A stretch of DNA of 64,000 nucleotides, taken from positions 34,222,670 to 34,286,669 of the forward strand of contig NC_068344.1 of assembly GCF_014633365.1 (NCBI RefSeq), in the 5' to 3' direction. The notes beneath the pieces were generated by a model. That model was not told where the DNA came from, searched no databases, and was given only the letters and a program-made list of their open reading frames with translations. A program made the translations under genes and the position numbers. Positions 46,944 to 64,000 of the stretch are shown in pieces (the stretch's first letter is position 1; the number at the start of each line of letters is the position of its first letter). This DNA is from Diospyros lotus (Eukaryota; Streptophyta; Magnoliopsida; Ericales; Ebenaceae).

Positions 46944-48296
46944 CTATCTGCCTGATAACACTGACATTGCAAGTGAGCCTGATAATGGGGAAGGAATATC
47001 ACCATCTACCTGACGTCTTGCAACTGCAGCAACTCTTCTTCTATCATGGCCAGGGATTGGGTCTTCTTCATCAATCGCCAAAAGATCAACGACGATCATT
47101 TGTGTCTGAGGAGGCTCTTCCACTGGCACACGGCCTTCAAGCATTTCCAACACTTCAGCCATGGCTGGCCTCAGCCTAGCCTTCTCCTGAATGCACCACA
47201 AAGCTACACAAACCAATCTCTTGACCTCTCTCTCATCAATGTTTCCCTGTTCTAATAGCCTCGCGTCCACCACTTCCATAACGCTGCCTTCTCGCAGTTT
47301 CTCGCTCACAATCTTGGGGAAGAAATCAAATCTCCTCCTTGACTTGTCCATGTGATTGTCGGTCACGCAAATGTTCCTCCGGCCACCGATGATCTCCAGA
47401 AGGACCATTCCGAAACTGTAAATGTCGGATTTCTCAGAGATGCCGTGTTCCAGAATCCACTCTGGCGCCAAGTAGCCTCGAGTCCCTCGAATCGTGGTCA
47501 CAACTCTGCTCTCATCTTTCCCCATGAGCTTTGAGAGGCCGAAATCCGAAATTAAGGCTCGGTAATTCTCATCGAGAAGGATGTTTTCCGGCTTGACGTC
47601 CAGGTGCAGGATCCTCGACCGGCAATCGTGGTGCAGGTAAGAAAGCCCCTTAGCTACATCGACGGCGATTCTACGCCTCAACTCCCACGGCAAGCATTCA
47701 GCATTTGAGTTTTGGTTTCCTCTTTGAGGAAAAATCCATCTATTCAGCGATCCATTCGAGATGAACTCGTAAACGAGAAATTGGGGACCGGTTGGGACGC
47801 AGCAGTATCCAATGAGGCGAACGAGATTCACGTGTTGAACACTGGCAATGGCGGCAACTTCCGATCTGAATTCCTTCTCGCCGCGCTGATTTGACTCGAT
47901 CCGTTTCACGGCCACGGCGGTGCCGTCGCTCAGTATTCCTTTGAAAACCGAAGCCGACGATCCTTTCCCTATCAGCGACCGGAAACCGTCTGTTGCTATT
48001 TCAAGTTCCCGGTGCCTGAATTTAGTCGGAACTCCGGCTACTTTCCGGAGAAAACTGTACTCGATTCTAAGCTCTCGGCCTTCTGAAACCACCTGAGTCT
48101 CGAACAATCTCCTTCGGGAGTTGAATCGGCGTCTGACTAGAACAATCGCTATGACTGCAAGGATCGCTGCTGCATCTGCTCCGGCAATGAGATAGAAAGT
48201 CTTGGACAATCCGAGGGAGACACGAGCAACGATGATGACAATGATAAGGGCGATGATCGACGAACCAGCAACTATGTTTGCCCTTTTGTCCTCCAT
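46944..48296 (-). CDS. Receptor-like protein kinase, At5g20050 type
   Basis: An intronless frame of 450 residues starts at MEDKRANIV (ATG 48296). Two hydrophobic segments lie at about residues 7-28 and 32-52, so there is almost no extracellular part. A conserved juxtamembrane block follows (EGRELRIEYSFLRKVAGVPT), then the kinase: glycine loop IGKGSSASVFKG (third glycine replaced by Ala), VAVKRI lysine, HLDVKPENILLDEN (Leu in place of Arg, a non-RD type), SDFGLSKL, GTRGYLAPEW and CVALWCIQEKARLRP. Residues and length match plant At5g20050-like kinases, probably plasma-membrane Ser/Thr kinases with unknown ligand. The frame is intact and all catalytic residues (K, D, DFG) are present, so activity is likely. 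A TTG three bases upstream is in frame but the ATG fits the family start. Confidence 0.94.
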   Translation of the reverse strand: MEDKRANIVAGSSIIALIIVIIVARVSLGLSKTFYLIAGADAAAILAVIAIVLVRRRFNSRRRLFETQVVSEGRELRIEYSFLRKVAGVPTKFRHRELEIATDGFRSLIGKGSSASVFKGILSDGTAVAVKRIESNQRGEKEFRSEVAAIASVQHVNLVRLIGYCCVPTGPQFLVYEFISNGSLNRWIFPQRGNQNSNAECLPWELRRRIAVDVAKGLSYLHHDCRSRILHLDVKPENILLDENYRALISDFGLSKLMGKDESRVVTTIRGTRGYLAPEWILEHGISEKSDIYSFGMVLLEIIGGRRNICVTDNHMDKSRRRFDFFPKIVSEKLREGSVMEVVDARLLEQGNIDEREVKRLVCVALWCIQEKARLRPAMAEVLEMLEGRVPVEEPPQTQMIVVDLLAIDEEDPIPGHDRRRVAAVARRQVDGDIPSPLSGSLAMSVLSGR

Positions 48297-48438
48297 CAAA
48301 GTTTCATTGCGTTTCCATGCTCAAGTTGTAAAGAAAAGGGATTTTCTTGTGTATTTTCCTAGGAAAGAAGACGACCGCGTCCCCTTGGGAAATTACTCTG
48401 CTTCTTTAAAGGGCCGCTTTCCATCTAGATAGTCGACA

Positions 48439-48870
48439 ACTTGCATGGAAATGAAAAATGAATATGACTTCAAATAAAAGGCACAGAAATGATAATTTTT
48501 TTTAAAAGTAAGAAATAAAAATATAAAATTATTTGTAAATAAAAAATATAAGAATCTTTTTATAAATATATTTTTTAATATAAAAAAATTATTATTCAAT
48601 CTAAAAATAAACATAAATTTCATAATATATTCAAACAAATATCAAAAATAAATTTTAAAAAAATAAATATTTTAAATTAGAAAAAAAAATATTCATCTCT
48701 AATCTCTTGTAGACATAAATGTGTTTCTAAATTAAAAAAGTGTTTCTGATATTTTTTTAATATTATGAAATAATCTCAAAATATTTTTAAAATTATAAAA
48801 ATGGTCTGAAAATATATTTTTAATATTTTGGAAAATGCTCAAATGGTGCGAGACATTTCTGTACATCAAA
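48439..48870 (-). mobile_element. Decayed hAT relative (non-autonomous)
   Basis: Read on the minus strand, the end at about 48439 (CATTTTTCATTTCCATGCAAG) aligns with the 3' end of the hAT element at 43758 (CGTTTTCCGTTTCTGTGCTAC), with CpG sites turned to TG/CA. The match continues inward through TTTCTTACTTTT, TATATTTTTTA and TATTTGTTTGAAT blocks to about 48665. The far side has GTGTTTCT motifs and a possible end near 48870. A TAGTC pair flanks both sides. The far boundary is uncertain. Confidence 0.5.
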
Positions 48871-49120
48871 GTTAGTCATGTCAGCCAAAAAACGAGTCAA
48901 GGAATGAACAAGAAAACAAAAAATGAAATAATTAAGAATGCAAATAGAATTAACAGAATTTTTACCATACAAACAACAACCAACATGTTTAATGGATTTT
49001 AAGAGTTAGGATTAAATTACTAATTGTATTTTTAAAATATTATATAATTTAATATTAAAGGTCACTTTAGTCATTATGATAGATGCTTTTTAATGCCGTA
49101 TATTTTAATTTTATTAATAA

Positions 49121-49341
49121 TATAACATCCTACATTGAGCGATAGAAAGGACCGGAATAACTTATCCCGATAGGTTTATGCAAACTTTTCAGGGGTCACC
49201 CATCCTTGAGCTGGCTCAAACACGCTTAACCCCGAAATTCTTTGTCTACATTCAATCCAAAAAAGATCCAACTAGTATTGTTTATTTTCTTACTTATTTT
49301 CGATATACATTATCATTCTTTGGGCTCATTGGAGTATTACA
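49121..49341 (-). mobile_element. Solo LTR of a Cassandra-like TRIM
   Basis: On the minus strand it begins TGTAATACTCC at 49341 and ends GGATGTTATA at 49121, 221 bp. It is flanked by a 5 bp duplication AATAA (49116-49120 and 49342-49346). It holds a 5S rRNA-like part (GGGTTAAGCGTGTTTGAG...AGGATGGGTGACCCCTG, about 49180-49245). No second LTR is nearby, so it is a product of LTR-LTR recombination. Confidence 0.9.
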
Positions 49342-49346
49342 AATAA

Positions 49347-52300
49347 TGTCAGTTATATCCTTAATTAAAATAATCCCACGTAATCGCAAACACCTCTCAA
49401 ATTCATATCCTCACAAGTTGCAATTTGTATATTTTTAAAATACTATAGCCAATTTAACTCTAACAACTTGTTTGATTTTTTTTTTATAATTACAGTAGTT
49501 AATTTTATCTCTTGTCTAAAATACAGTACTTATTTGACACATCATTTTATTTTTAAATTTTATTATGTGATTCTATGCTTAGATTTCATTTTCATTAGGT
49601 AAGGGTGGCAGTTCTCCATGCCCACATTGTCGCATCTAAATGTCTTCTAATAAGTTTTCTTAGATTTTTATTATCTCTTTGTCATTAAACTCTTGTCTCT
49701 TTATCTTTGCCAAGGGTCATTTATTTTATTTTATTTTTATATATCCGGACATCCACCTTAATATCTTGATTATAAATCGTAATTGACATTTAAATTAAAT
49801 TTTAAAGCTACTATAAAAAATTATATATCAAGTTTATAGTTATTTATAAATTTGATAGGATCTTAAATAATTTTTTCAAAGAATATTTTAAAATTTATGT
49901 AACCAATCTGGCCTAATAGCACTTAGAATTTAGCCAAAAATAAAATAAAAGAAAGATTTAAAATTGTTGTTATGGCTATTGTTGTCATATCCTAAATAAT
50001 TTTCTTAATTTTTAAAAATTTAAAAATAATCGAGTCAATGAAAGCGGACAGCGAAAGAACACCTAACATAAATGTAGCTAACTTGACTCATTCATTCCCT
50101 ATATTTAATAAGCCACCCACTCAAGACCATAGTCGATTGAATTAATTGTGACACGGGGGGAGGGTCAAAACAACCATTTATTTTGGGTAAGCGTTTTGAT
50201 GCCATTTGATGGCACGGGCAATTTGACCATTTGTAATTTTAGAATGGGTCTTAGATTTGAGGCTAGCCGTGGAGGACAGGTTGACTATATAAGCATATGA
50301 GAACTAATATAAAGGGTGAATTATTAAATAAGTCACTTATTTTGGGTTTAGGGTTAATTTAGTCATTGTATTTTAAGAAATATCAAGTAAATCCTTGTGT
50401 TTTTAAACTTAAGATCATTTGGTCACCATGTTATAAAAAGTGTGAAATAAATTTATAGTGGGGTATTCTAGAAAAATTAAAACTAAAAATTCAAAAATTC
50501 AAGAAATATTTAAGAAGACCGAATATCCAAATGACTCTAAAAAGTCTTTAGAAAACTTTGAAGAATCTCCAAGCTAGCCAAACCTTTAAGCTCATTTAAG
50601 TCCATCCAAAAAGTGTTTCAAACCCAACTCACTCAATAACTTTGAATAGTCTTTTAGGGAAACCCACTAAAAAAAATACTTTTTGGGATATTCCATTCAC
50701 ATTCAAGCCCTTCGCCCTCATATGCATTCTTCTCACCCAAAGAGTTTTCCAAGTTATATTAGCATGTCAATGCCTAGAAATACCCTTGGTACGCGTCAAA
50801 ATAGGGGGATGACTCATATCTAAGACTTAAAGACTCAGACCCAAGTCTAACACCAAACACATTAGAAGACACTCATTCGAATCTTCATACCACATTCATG
50901 CATACTACACTCTGTATCATGGCATCACCTGACAATGACATCGAATGGCTTGCTTGGAGGAGCTTCCTACATGCTTTCTAACTATTCTTGTTTTGCAGAC
51001 ACGTTTAGAGACTCTCCCAACTTTCTTAGAGCCTACCCATCTAGAGACTCGCCACAACCAAGCCATCTAAAGACCCGAGTCATCGAGGACCAAGTTTCCT
51101 GAATACTCCCCAAGCCATCCGAAGACTCAAGGCACCCTCTTTGCTCTCCCGAACAACTGATCGAGTCTCGCCCTAAGGATCCTACTTTCTCAAATAATAG
51201 ATCGAGCCATATTCCAACCAGGCGCCCGTTCACCTCCTTTACCGTCACAAACCTTATTCCTCACCTTCTTGTCGAGTTCTACCAAATTATTTTCTATGAC
51301 ATATAAATTTAATTATTGTATTCTAATAACAATAAAAATCATTAATTTTTTAAATTTTAGATTACATTAATTATTATCATTATCTAACGATATTTTAATT
51401 CTATTAAGAATGCCAACTTTTGTTCAATTCAAATAACAACCCCCCCCCCCCCCCCCCCCCAATCACAAATATAGTTAGCTGTAATTTGTGTATTTACAAA
51501 GTACAGTAACTATTTTGCCTCCGGACTTAAAATACAGTGCCCATATGTACTGTAGTACTTATTCTTTTTTTTTTTGGGATCAATTTTGTAGTTAAAGTTT
51601 TAAAATTGTTTAAACTTAAACAATTGTTAGCTCATGGTTAGTCAAACTAGCATTGGTTAGTACTAGAAATTGACTCATTTTTAAAAATTCTAAACATTAG
51701 TTTGATACAATTTGACTTATTAAACGCTAAATTTTTATCATTTTTTTATTTTGCTTCTATTTTTTCATAGTTAAGTAACATAAACATATCACATTTAAAT
51801 TCAGAAGGTATAAAATTAAATCTAAATGTATTGAGTACACAATTCTAAAGACTATCTGCCTAGTTTAAGTATGTTAATAGATTTAATTACCCAAATCAAA
51901 ATTTAAATTCAATTATATATATATATATATCATAAACGATCTAAATATAGATGATTAATTAAATAGATAATATTAAATATATTTAACATTATATTAGTTA
52001 ATAATTATATATAATAGTAAACATATTTAAATATTAAAGATTACATAATATATTTTATATTTAATATAATATAATATTTTTTGCTGACAAATATTATATA
52101 ATATTAAATAATAAATATATTTAATATATTATATATTTAGTTTATTACCTATATCTGCACCGTTCATAATATAATCAAATTCAAATTTAGTTTTCTTAAT
52201 CGTATCCATGAGTACTCTATTAAAAGGATTTGACTATTGATAAGCATAAGGCAAGAAAATTACCTTTGGAAGTACTTATCTCTAGATTTAAGTTTGGTTT

Positions 52301-54529
52301 TATATTTTTATAATTTAAACATGTTATGATCTCATTTACAAAATTAGATCAATTTAATATTTAAATTTTTTGAAAAAATAGATTAATTTCATACTCATCG
52401 TTAGTCAATTATTTGTTTGACTAACGATGATTAATAGGTTAATGATTAAATGATGATAGATATTAAAGTGTGACTATTTTTGAAACTTCAAATACTAATT
52501 AACTAATTTAAAAAATTATAAATTAACTATTGGTGTATAATATGGGGACCAAATTAGACTTTTTGCCAAATAAAAACATAACATAGGGTCCCTATCATGC
52601 CTTGATTGAACTTGTTATGGCCTGTCATATTAGAGCCTTTTTTTTTTGCTAGTTTCATTAATTATCATCCTAGACATGCCTTAATTGAACCCAGCTTTGT
52701 CACACCCTAATTAAAATGGGAAATTGAGACTCCTATAATGAATTTAATCAATAATGGGATGGGGATGGGATACTTATACGCCTATAACACCTATTAGTTA
52801 TTTCATTTTGATACCCGTTGTTGGATTTTGCATAAGAGTTTAACATAGTTTTTCCCATGTTGGTTTAGTTATTTTAATAAATACTATTGTAATTTATTTT
52901 TTAATATTCTAGTCTCTATAGTTCAGTCCAGGAAGAAGACGTTTTTATTTAAAGATCATAAGAATTTAAAATATTAGAAATGAGGATAAATTACAATTGG
53001 TACGCTTGACTTTTGAAAATAACAAAAGCATCTCTTGACTTTTGACGATTTATAATATTTTGACGTCGCTTAGTAATTTGTAGTTATTTTTTAAAACTAT
53101 AAAAAAATCTCTATTTTTTTCTCTTTTCTTTATCTCTTTAGAATTAACATTTTCGCTTTTCTATATTTTCTCAAACGACAAGAGAGGCAACCCTCTTCCC
53201 TTCCAATATCTTTACCTCTTTTTCCTTTTTTACAACAATTTTTATCATCAAACGCATTATGTTCAAGTTCAACTATGTTCGAATATCACTCGACCATGGT
53301 TGAACTTTAGAAGTTGGGATGAGAGAGAGCGACATCATTTATTCATGGTCAAAACCTTACAAAATTAAATTTCTATAAAAAGCATTAATCTTGAAAATAA
53401 TTATTTTATTTTCTCAGAGAGAACAGGGAAAGAAGGATATCTTTATATATAATGAATTTTACAATCTCAACAAGTGGAATTTATAAACTCACTTGTTGCA
53501 CACGGGCATACACACAGATTTTATAAAAGATTTTCTAACCAAGTCTCTTTATTGGAGATTTTTTGCAAAAAATAAAATATTTTATTTTTGTTGAGTATTA
53601 CTCTAATTTTCACATTCCCCAATGACTATTCTTGCAAAAATGTGCAATAATGGTGAAGTGCTTGTCTTTCTCCCATAATCTCAACCTCTACGATTAACTA
53701 TTTAAGATTTTATTATTTCAACGAGTAAGAGAGTTTCTTTGTAACTTATTTGACCGGAGTACTACTATTTATTTAAATCTTCAGTTTAAATGACACTTTT
53801 TTATTAGATAATAAAAATATATCTTTTCATTGTTCAATAAAAAATGTATCACCTATTTCCAATTTAAATAAATATTATGATTCATTTGATTATGGCAAAG
53901 AGAAATAATAAAGAAAAAAAAAGAAAAAATAAAATAATAGCGTCTTACAAACCTATTATAAGAGTTTTAAAACCCCTATAAGTAAGAGAAAGAGAGAAAT
54001 AGTTGGTCAATACTTTAATCACAACTTTTGTTGAGATAAATGATGAAATAGAGATATATATATATATATAAAAAGATATATAATGAAACCAAAAAAAAAA
54101 CAGATATAGACAGAAGATAGGAACTGGAAGGTAGAGAAAGAGCCAAGAGAATGAGTCAAGGGCAAAACGGTAAATTTATATGATTTGTTAATGAAGAGGG
54201 AGGTTTTTGTTATTTTTAAAAATATAAATGTAATAATTGTATTTTTGCTAAACTTGAAAGTGCGTAGAGTGTAATTTACCTTAAAAACAAGTTTGTAAAT
54301 ATAATCCAAACGACTACTATATTTGGTGGTTGTGCAGTGATAAGCCAAACAAATATATATTTTTAAATAAAAACATATATATGAATCTAGCAAAAAGTAT
54401 TTATTGTCAGTTTTTGCAATGTTTGGTCAAAATTAAAAATACCTTTTTGTTTTATATAGTAAAAGTAAAGGCGTAGCAACTCTTCGGCTGTGACAAAAAA
54501 AAGTTTTTTGTCATTATAAAATATTAACT
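49347..54529. other. AT-rich intergenic region, no gene recognised
   Basis: Five kilobases with no supportable coding region. It contains a 21 nt poly(C) run (51440-51460), (TA)n at 51915-51931, a very AT-rich block at 51930-52170 (TATTAAATATATTTAA-like) and (TA)n at 54054-54070. The stretch 50900-51250 is GC-richer with repeated CCATCYRAAGACTC-like phrases and may be transposon debris. Confidence 0.5.
51440..51460. repeat. Poly(C) tract (21 nt)
   Basis: An uninterrupted run of C between AAATAACAA and AATCACAAA in otherwise AT-rich DNA. Confidence 0.95.
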
Positions 54530-55144
54530 AAATATATATTTTGTTTTATGTAATTGTATATATTTTTTCATTTAGACGTTGGAATTTGTTATTATTTTAA
54601 TTATATCTTTTAATTATATAATTTTAAATTAATTACACACATTACCACAATTAATCTAATAAGTGTAACGCACGCATGTTAAAATATCCAAATTATATTT
54701 TATGCACATGTAAATCGATCATCATCTATGCTACATATTCTTTTTTCAGTAGCTAGAAATGAGGTAAGTGTAGACCGTTGAGAAGTAATAGGCAAAGACG
54801 ACATGTGTAGGTCATCGTCTATCAAAGAAGATGAAAGGCAAAGTTGTTTCTTCGTCTTTTGTCTTCTTAAATTGATGACGGCCTGCACCTACTACCTTCG
54901 CTTATCACTTCTCTACGGCCTACACCTGTCTCATATCAAACCATTGAAAAAAAAAGTTATGACAGAGATAATTAGTTTACACGCACGTAAAGAGTAATTT
55001 GTGTATTTTAGCGCAATTACAATTAATTGTGGCGAGGTGAATAATTGACTTAAAATTATATAATTTAGGTGTGTGATTAAAATAATAAAAAAATTAACTA
55101 TCTAAATAAAAAAATATACAAATACAAAAATAAAATATATATTT
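54530..55144. mobile_element. Foldback-type element with >110 bp inverted repeats
   Basis: The left arm from 54530 (AAATATATATTTTGTTTTA) and the reverse complement of the right arm ending at 55144 (AAATATATATTTTATTTTT) stay alike for >110 bases, through TTATTATTTTAAT, AATTATATAATTTTAA and CCACAATTAAT blocks. The ~380 bp centre codes for nothing. No target-site duplication could be fixed with confidence. The right end lies ~310 bp upstream of the PRMT10 start codon, i.e. in its promoter. Confidence 0.75.
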
Positions 55145-55457
55145 GGCTAAAAATTATTCCCATCAACATTATCTACATGCACAATAATGAGACTCCTGCC
55201 TTGCATCGCGACGAAGAAGGTACATTCCCCGTAAAACACATCCAAGTTGCACGGTAGTGCCGTGCCCCTCGACACGCGCGGTTCTGCTCTCCTATAAACC
55301 ACTTTAGAGATATTTTGTTGCTTTCTTTACCATAAACATGGGCTCCACATGCATCCATGTATATGAATGATCGCTGCCCTAAAATGGAGCCGTTTCTCGC
55401 ACTCATCAGTCTCCGAGCAGTCACGGTTTCTCTCTGTTCTACTTCTACCAACGCAGG

Positions 55458-61525
<6,068 letters not shown>

Positions 61526-63256
61526 GTGAGTGCCACATTTCATTAGGCTCCAAGTCTAAAATCTCTAATGTAAGTATTGACCGTGGCAGCATTCCTTTTG
61601 ACAATGTGCTATAGATTGTTAGTTTCTTTTTCTCTATGCTAGTGTGTTACTGTGTTTGGCTGCATTTAGGTGGATTGTAATTATAAAATTTCTAATGTAA
61701 TTATTGATCATTATAGTGTTCTCTTCTAGTAATGCTCTATGGGTTTGTAGTTTCTTGTTCTTGTCATATTTCAGCAATGAAATGGATATGAATTTGTCAG
61801 ACACTACTGCCATATTAGTTATATATACCACATCCCTTGTTTTATGTTTGCCTATTATCATGATTGAGACATTTTGGGTTTCTAACTTTGATTTATTTCA
61901 GGTATTATTTGGTGTTTCAGTATTGCAAAGGACAGTTAATTGTGGCCTTTTTTTTGTCTGAATTCCTTGGATTTAGTAGGGTCCAATGAATCTATAGTTC
62001 CAGCATAGTTAAAAATTTGACTTGTTTCTTTTTCACATTTATATCATGGATTTATGCCTATACCGGACAATGTCTGTTTAAGCAGTTTGCATGCTTCTAA
62101 AGCCTGCTACTGTCAGCCCCATTGATGCAGGTGCTTTGGGGGACGGAGATGTGGTTGCACTACGGATCTAATCTTGGCATTATTTCTTTATCTACTATGT
62201 GAGATATAATTAGTTATTTTTATTTTGCTGATGAGTTTGGAGAATATAATTGTGGTTAAACTTGCTGGTTGTCAAATTCTGAACACTAAATCCTTCTCCG
62301 TCTTATGCTTTAACTGGTTGCACCTTAGTAATGATTGCAAACCAATCTCTTCAGGATACCAGCCCTTCATTTCCGTTTCCCTAACATTTTGTACTGTTAA
62401 TTTTTCTTTTGGTAAGTTACTTTTATATTTGTTTGTCGGATTTGATCATCATAATCTATACTGATATTTTAGTCTCATATTTGTGGCAGGATACCACATA
62501 TTTAGAGGTTCTTGATTTTTTATTAACTAACCATCAAATAAAGTCTTCCCCCCCAATGAGCAGAAAAGGTCTTCCAATTGTTTGGTTCTTTCTAAGTATC
62601 TTCTAGCATTAGGGTTTGTGAATTATAAACAAAGTTTGTTGATGGAGGCATCTAGCTGGGTCAGGGAACAATATGTGTTAAGAGGATTGTACATTATCTA
62701 TATAACTTTTAAATTCTTTGTTTTTTGGTTTTATTTTTTATGCTTAGATATTCAATGAGTTGATAAATTCACATGATTTTGAAGTTATTCTCTCCATTCT
62801 GACTCACTTGTGAGGCTTTGCCTTTTGCTTTCAAACCAAGGCACATCAATGTTATCATATTGTATATACTTATTAAAAAGTTCATTTTACCATTCCCTTC
62901 TCCAATTGTTGGCTGATTTTATAACTGAAGTTCTTCCTGTGCTTATCCCCTATATTTTCTTATCAACACTATATTTTGTTAATGGTATTTTTGTGTTTGT
63001 TCATTTTGGAAGTTGATATGGCCATAAATAGAAATGAATGGCGAGGTAGAATTCATGTAGCCAAGTCCATCTAGTGGGATTAAGGCTCAATATGTTGTTA
63101 ATTTTTAAAATTGAGCTAAGGAAATATGAGACATCAATATATAGATCTAAACTCTTGATGATCATATTGTTTCCACATAAGAAAAGAAAAGAAATTGCAT
63201 TGTGAACTTTTAATCCTGATTATCTACTTTGTATTATGCTAATTGTTGGATGAGTG
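61526..63256 (+). other. PRMT10 intron 4 (start), no further exon seen
   Basis: The donor CTACAG|GTGAGT at 61525/61526 opens an intron that continues to the window edge. It is T-rich, as a plant intron should be. No segment encodes the expected next PRMT10 block. Confidence 0.6.
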
Positions 63257-64000
63257 CAGGGGCGGAGCCAGGATTTTGATTTAGTGGGGCAAATTTAAAT
63301 ACAAAAAATAATTTCAAAAATAAGATAATAATGATAATATTAAAATGTAAAAACTTTTTGAAATATTGTTCTTTACGGCTTTTCATACTAGAAATTACAA
63401 TTGTTCAAGAAAGTTATCTTGATTATGAATCTTTAGACTCGTCATGACCACGAAAGGCTAGTATTTGTCGTAGAAAAAGTTGAACTCAATCAATTGATGC
63501 ATTCAGATGAATTTGATAATCACACAGTGTTTATTCTAACTGCCTGAAGAAAACTGTCTCAATATTTTGCTCTTGATTCATTAAGCCTTCACAGTTGTTT
63601 CGAACTTAATTGTGTGCACTATTGGCATCTCCAACATAAACTTAAAGTCTATCATTTTTTTTTTTTTTAAATTTCTAAACCCTTCTTTCACAAAAAAATC
63701 ATCACCTCCTTGTTCCCCATTATTTGTTTTAAAAAGATAATAATATAAGTAAAATGCGACATTTTTGCTTATACTATATTCCAACCAATCACCAAATTCA
63801 TTAAACTAAGTTGGAATGAATCGTCTTGATTTCGAGGTTGACATAGACCTCTTTGCAAGTAGACTCTTCTAATTTGATCTCGAAAATTAATATTATAATC
63901 TATTATTGTAGTTCTTAGCCCGAGATCCATAGAAAGTTGTGCAATATCAATTTGCTCAATACTTGCTTTGTTAACTTATTCATTTTCTTCAATATAAATT
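63257..64000. mobile_element. Left end of a common plant repeat (GGGGCGGAGCCAGGATTTT type), runs off the window
   Basis: CAGGGGCGGAGCCAGGATTT at 63257, followed by GTGGGGCAAATTTAAA, is a widespread plant transposon terminus; the right end is not in the window. The following ~740 bp have no intact gene. The identification rests only on the familiar terminal sequence. Confidence 0.5.

Overview
The window is nuclear DNA from a flowering plant, most likely a eudicot. It is AT-rich, its genes are split by GT-AG introns, and every recognisable protein is plant-type: a G-type lectin S-receptor kinase, a DUF1644 protein, an acyl-protein thioesterase, an At5g20050-type kinase and PRMT10. The repeats are also plant-type: a Cassandra-like TRIM, an Au-like SINE, and hAT and Mutator-like elements. 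I could not name the species.

Layout. Left edge to 1.5 kb: the 5' end of a minus-strand RanBP2-type zinc-finger gene; its last exon lies outside the window and its visible intron holds a ~0.5 kb inverted-repeat element. 5.8-9.1 kb: a minus-strand S-domain receptor kinase with seven exons, broken by a frameshift and an in-frame stop and carrying an altered DFG motif. 11.8-12.4 kb: a small membrane-anchored DnaJ-type cysteine-rich protein. About 16.2-21 kb: a DUF1644 gene with a probable ~3.4 kb 5'UTR intron that contains a 1.0 kb transposon. 22.1-23.4 kb: a 1.3 kb Mutator-like element with an internal palindrome array, ending about 300 bp before a DeSI/PPPDE peptidase gene (23.7-27.1 kb). 29.9-36.9 kb: a minus-strand acyl-protein thioesterase gene of nine coding exons, with a 1.0 kb Pack-MULE-like element (GRF zinc-finger fragment) in its 3.2 kb intron 7. 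38.4-45.99 kb: a transposon cluster made of a SINE, a tandem duplication split by a 4.1 kb hAT element with a nearly intact transposase gene, and a Cassandra-like TRIM with 5S rRNA-derived LTRs. 46.9-48.3 kb: an intronless receptor-like kinase. 48.4-55.1 kb: AT-rich intergenic DNA with a decayed hAT relative, a solo Cassandra LTR, and a foldback element just upstream of PRMT10. 55.5 kb to the right edge: the first four exons of PRMT10, with retroelement debris in its 4 kb intron 3.

The genes are unrelated single units with no sign of a metabolic cluster. They touch ubiquitin/SUMO removal (DeSI), protein deacylation (thioesterase), protein arginine methylation (PRMT10), receptor signalling (two kinases) and zinc-binding accessory proteins. 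The main interest is structural. Most transposons here can be delimited to the base by target-site duplications, their state of decay can be read, and five poly(C)/(G) runs of 18-21 nt recur, one of which sits in a transposon arm whose partner arm lacks it. I found no convincing new biological system; the unusual signals are listed as findings.
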